Shown in pieces: positions 63,044 to 64,000 of a stretch of 64,000 nucleotides of DNA. The notes beneath the pieces are model-generated. The model was given only the letters and a program-made list of their open reading frames with translations, did not search any database and was not told the DNA's origin. This DNA comes from an uncultured Campylobacter sp. Lineage in GTDB: Bacteria > Campylobacterota > Campylobacteria > Campylobacterales > Campylobacteraceae. The stretch spans positions 1-64,000 of the forward strand of contig NZ_CALHGM010000008.1 in NCBI RefSeq assembly GCF_938030145.1, given 5' to 3'. Made by a program: the position numbers and the translations under genes. The number at the start of each line of letters is the position of its first letter. The stretch's first letter is position 1.

Positions 63044-64000
63044 TTAAATTCTTTCTAAAAATTCTTTTATAAAGCCTAGCTTGCCCTGCTCGTCAAGGGA
63101 TTTGAATTCTCGCTCGTTTGCTTTAATGTGATCGACCAATGGGTGAAATTCCTCATCGAGCTTGGTTTTATCCAGTTTGCCGGAAAGCGCCTCGTTTTTA
63201 CTGCGAGCGAAAAATTTATTCACGAGATAATAAGGCGTTTTCATCTTAAAGCAAAAATCATTTTGGCTCGGAATATACACCATAAAGCCCTCGAATTTCG
63301 CCTCTTTGACTATATTTTTTAGCTCCGCAAAGCTCGTTTTTAGATACTGCTCGCCCTCTTTATAAAAAGGTCTTTTTAGTGCTCCGTCAGTGCTTGCAGC
63401 GATCTTATCTAGCTCAAATTCGCTTGCTTGCGCGCCGGTTTTAGCGTCGATAAGTCCGATAAAGGTCTCTCCAAGCTCCTCTTCTACGATGTGCGGGTCG
63501 CTCTCGTCGGTGATCTCAAATAAAAAAGTTTTATTTGGATAGCGTTTGAAAATCTCTTCAAATTTACAGCAGTGCTCGCGCGCCATCTGCGCAAATCTAC
63601 TATCGGTCGATCCCGTCGTGGAGTAGATGACGCGGCGGTTAAAGCTCGCGCCGCTTTCGTGGGTATCTACGTAGGTGCAGCACCCCAAAAAGCCGTTTAC
63701 CTTTCGCACGGCAAGCACGGGCGTATCGTCTGTGATATCGATAGGATAAAGGCTTTTGCGCGAGGTAAATTCCGAGTAGTTATAGACCTTTTTAAACGGA
63801 CGCACGATGATATTTAGATCATCGTCCATTATGAGTCCGCGCATCTCAAGCAGCGCCTTATCCCAATCGGCTTTGAAAAAGACGCGTTTTGAGTATTTGT
63901 AGGTGCGAAGCTCGGGATAAAGCTCGCTTTGACGCGCACTCCAGAGCCTTTTATCTTGCGTAGCGGCGATATATTTTTTCGTTACGTAGGTGTTTTGCGC
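63044..64000 (-). CDS. T4 Rnl1-type RNA ligase, 5' end outside window
   Basis: The frame is open from 64000 to the stop at 63044 (318 codons in view). It reads RGLIMDDDLNIIVRPFKKVY, then the nucleotidyl Lys in VRKVNGFLG (near 63701), TTGSTDSRF, TFLFEITDESDPHIV, EGFMVYI and FKMKTPYYLVNKFF. These line up as motifs I, III/IIIa, IV and V of covalent nucleotidyltransferases in the T4 RNA ligase 1 family. The enzyme would seal 3'-OH and 5'-phosphate RNA ends, as in tRNA repair. The N-terminal ATG is beyond the edge. Such ligases are unusual in Campylobacter chromosomes. Confidence 0.85.
   Translation of the reverse strand, partial: AQNTYVTKKYIAATQDKRLWSARQSELYPELRTYKYSKRVFFKADWDKALLEMRGLIMDDDLNIIVRPFKKVYNYSEFTSRKSLYPIDITDDTPVLAVRKVNGFLGCCTYVDTHESGASFNRRVIYSTTGSTDSRFAQMAREHCCKFEEIFKRYPNKTFLFEITDESDPHIVEEELGETFIGLIDAKTGAQASEFELDKIAASTDGALKRPFYKEGEQYLKTSFAELKNIVKEAKFEGFMVYIPSQNDFCFKMKTPYYLVNKFFARSKNEALSGKLDKTKLDEEFHPLVDHIKANEREFKSLDEQGKLGFIKEFLERI

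Overview
The window is a chromosomal segment of a Campylobacter, most simply a C. gracilis-like species. The gene blocks follow C. jejuni order closely: uvrC / small ORF / guaA; rplY-pth-lptG-lysA-pheA-hisC-dxs-perR-CYTH/CHAD-ubiE-xseA-serC; tal-serB-(LpxH-like)-greA-lpxB; surE-tcdA-like. Two motility blocks that C. jejuni carries inside these runs are absent. There is no fliF-fliG-fliH between hisC and dxs, which overlap here, and no cheW-cheA-cheV between serB and the LpxH-like gene. With the moderate GC content, a PilT retraction ATPase and an anaerobic heme-degradation operon, this fits a non-flagellated, corroding, anaerobic Campylobacter. The species name is inference.

Layout. 1-6201: two-partner secretion locus on the minus strand (TpsB transporter, then a giant TpsA running off the left edge). 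6202-7036: AT-rich gap with a micro-ORF and a terminator. 7037-12062: tRNA-Arg(CCU), a receiver protein and a 1513-residue NIT-type hybrid kinase. 12228-16852: uvrC, a DUF721-like gene, a small lipoprotein, guaA and a flavin oxidoreductase. 16974-18765: small unknowns, one with a 24-bp tandem array. 19157-21440: cstA and its YbdD partner. 21814-26231: a translationally coupled operon for heme (or related tetrapyrrole) import plus a ChuW/HutW-like radical SAM enzyme and a flavodoxin. 26893-28265: a hypothetical gene, a possible ncRNA and a DUF333 protein. 28682-41531: long minus-strand housekeeping run. 41621-44445: accessory cluster (coiled-coil membrane protein, PD-(D/E)XK nuclease, membrane protein, 34-residue basic protein) downstream of a 13-base G tract that abuts a TATAAT box. 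44722-51108: pilT, tal, serB, LpxH-like, argC, greA, lpxB. 51177-55570: lipoprotein, surE, ThiF-like, nitroreductase, modD. 55686-57052: modA and modB, each frameshifted. 57118-61784: sodC, a DUF1104 protein with a two-component pair, and a gene cut by an amber codon. 62363-64000: metallophosphoesterase and a T4 Rnl1-type RNA ligase running off the right edge.

Cross-cutting signal. The hexamer RAATTY (AAATTT, GAATTT and so on) is extremely dense between genes. It also forms regularly spaced arrays inside reading frames: seven positions exactly 24 bp apart in the gene at 17440-18765, and eight positions 21-30 bp apart (mostly 30) in the ORF between lysA and pheA. Housekeeping proteins (LysA, LpxB, and the TpsB POTRA domain) carry in-frame low-complexity insertions. 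RAATTY is the methylation motif used for self-recognition in C. jejuni natural transformation, so these arrays may be more than junk.

The strongest candidates for something undescribed are the poly-G promoter with its downstream nuclease cluster, the RAATTY-phased intragenic arrays, and the RNA ligase/phosphoesterase pair.
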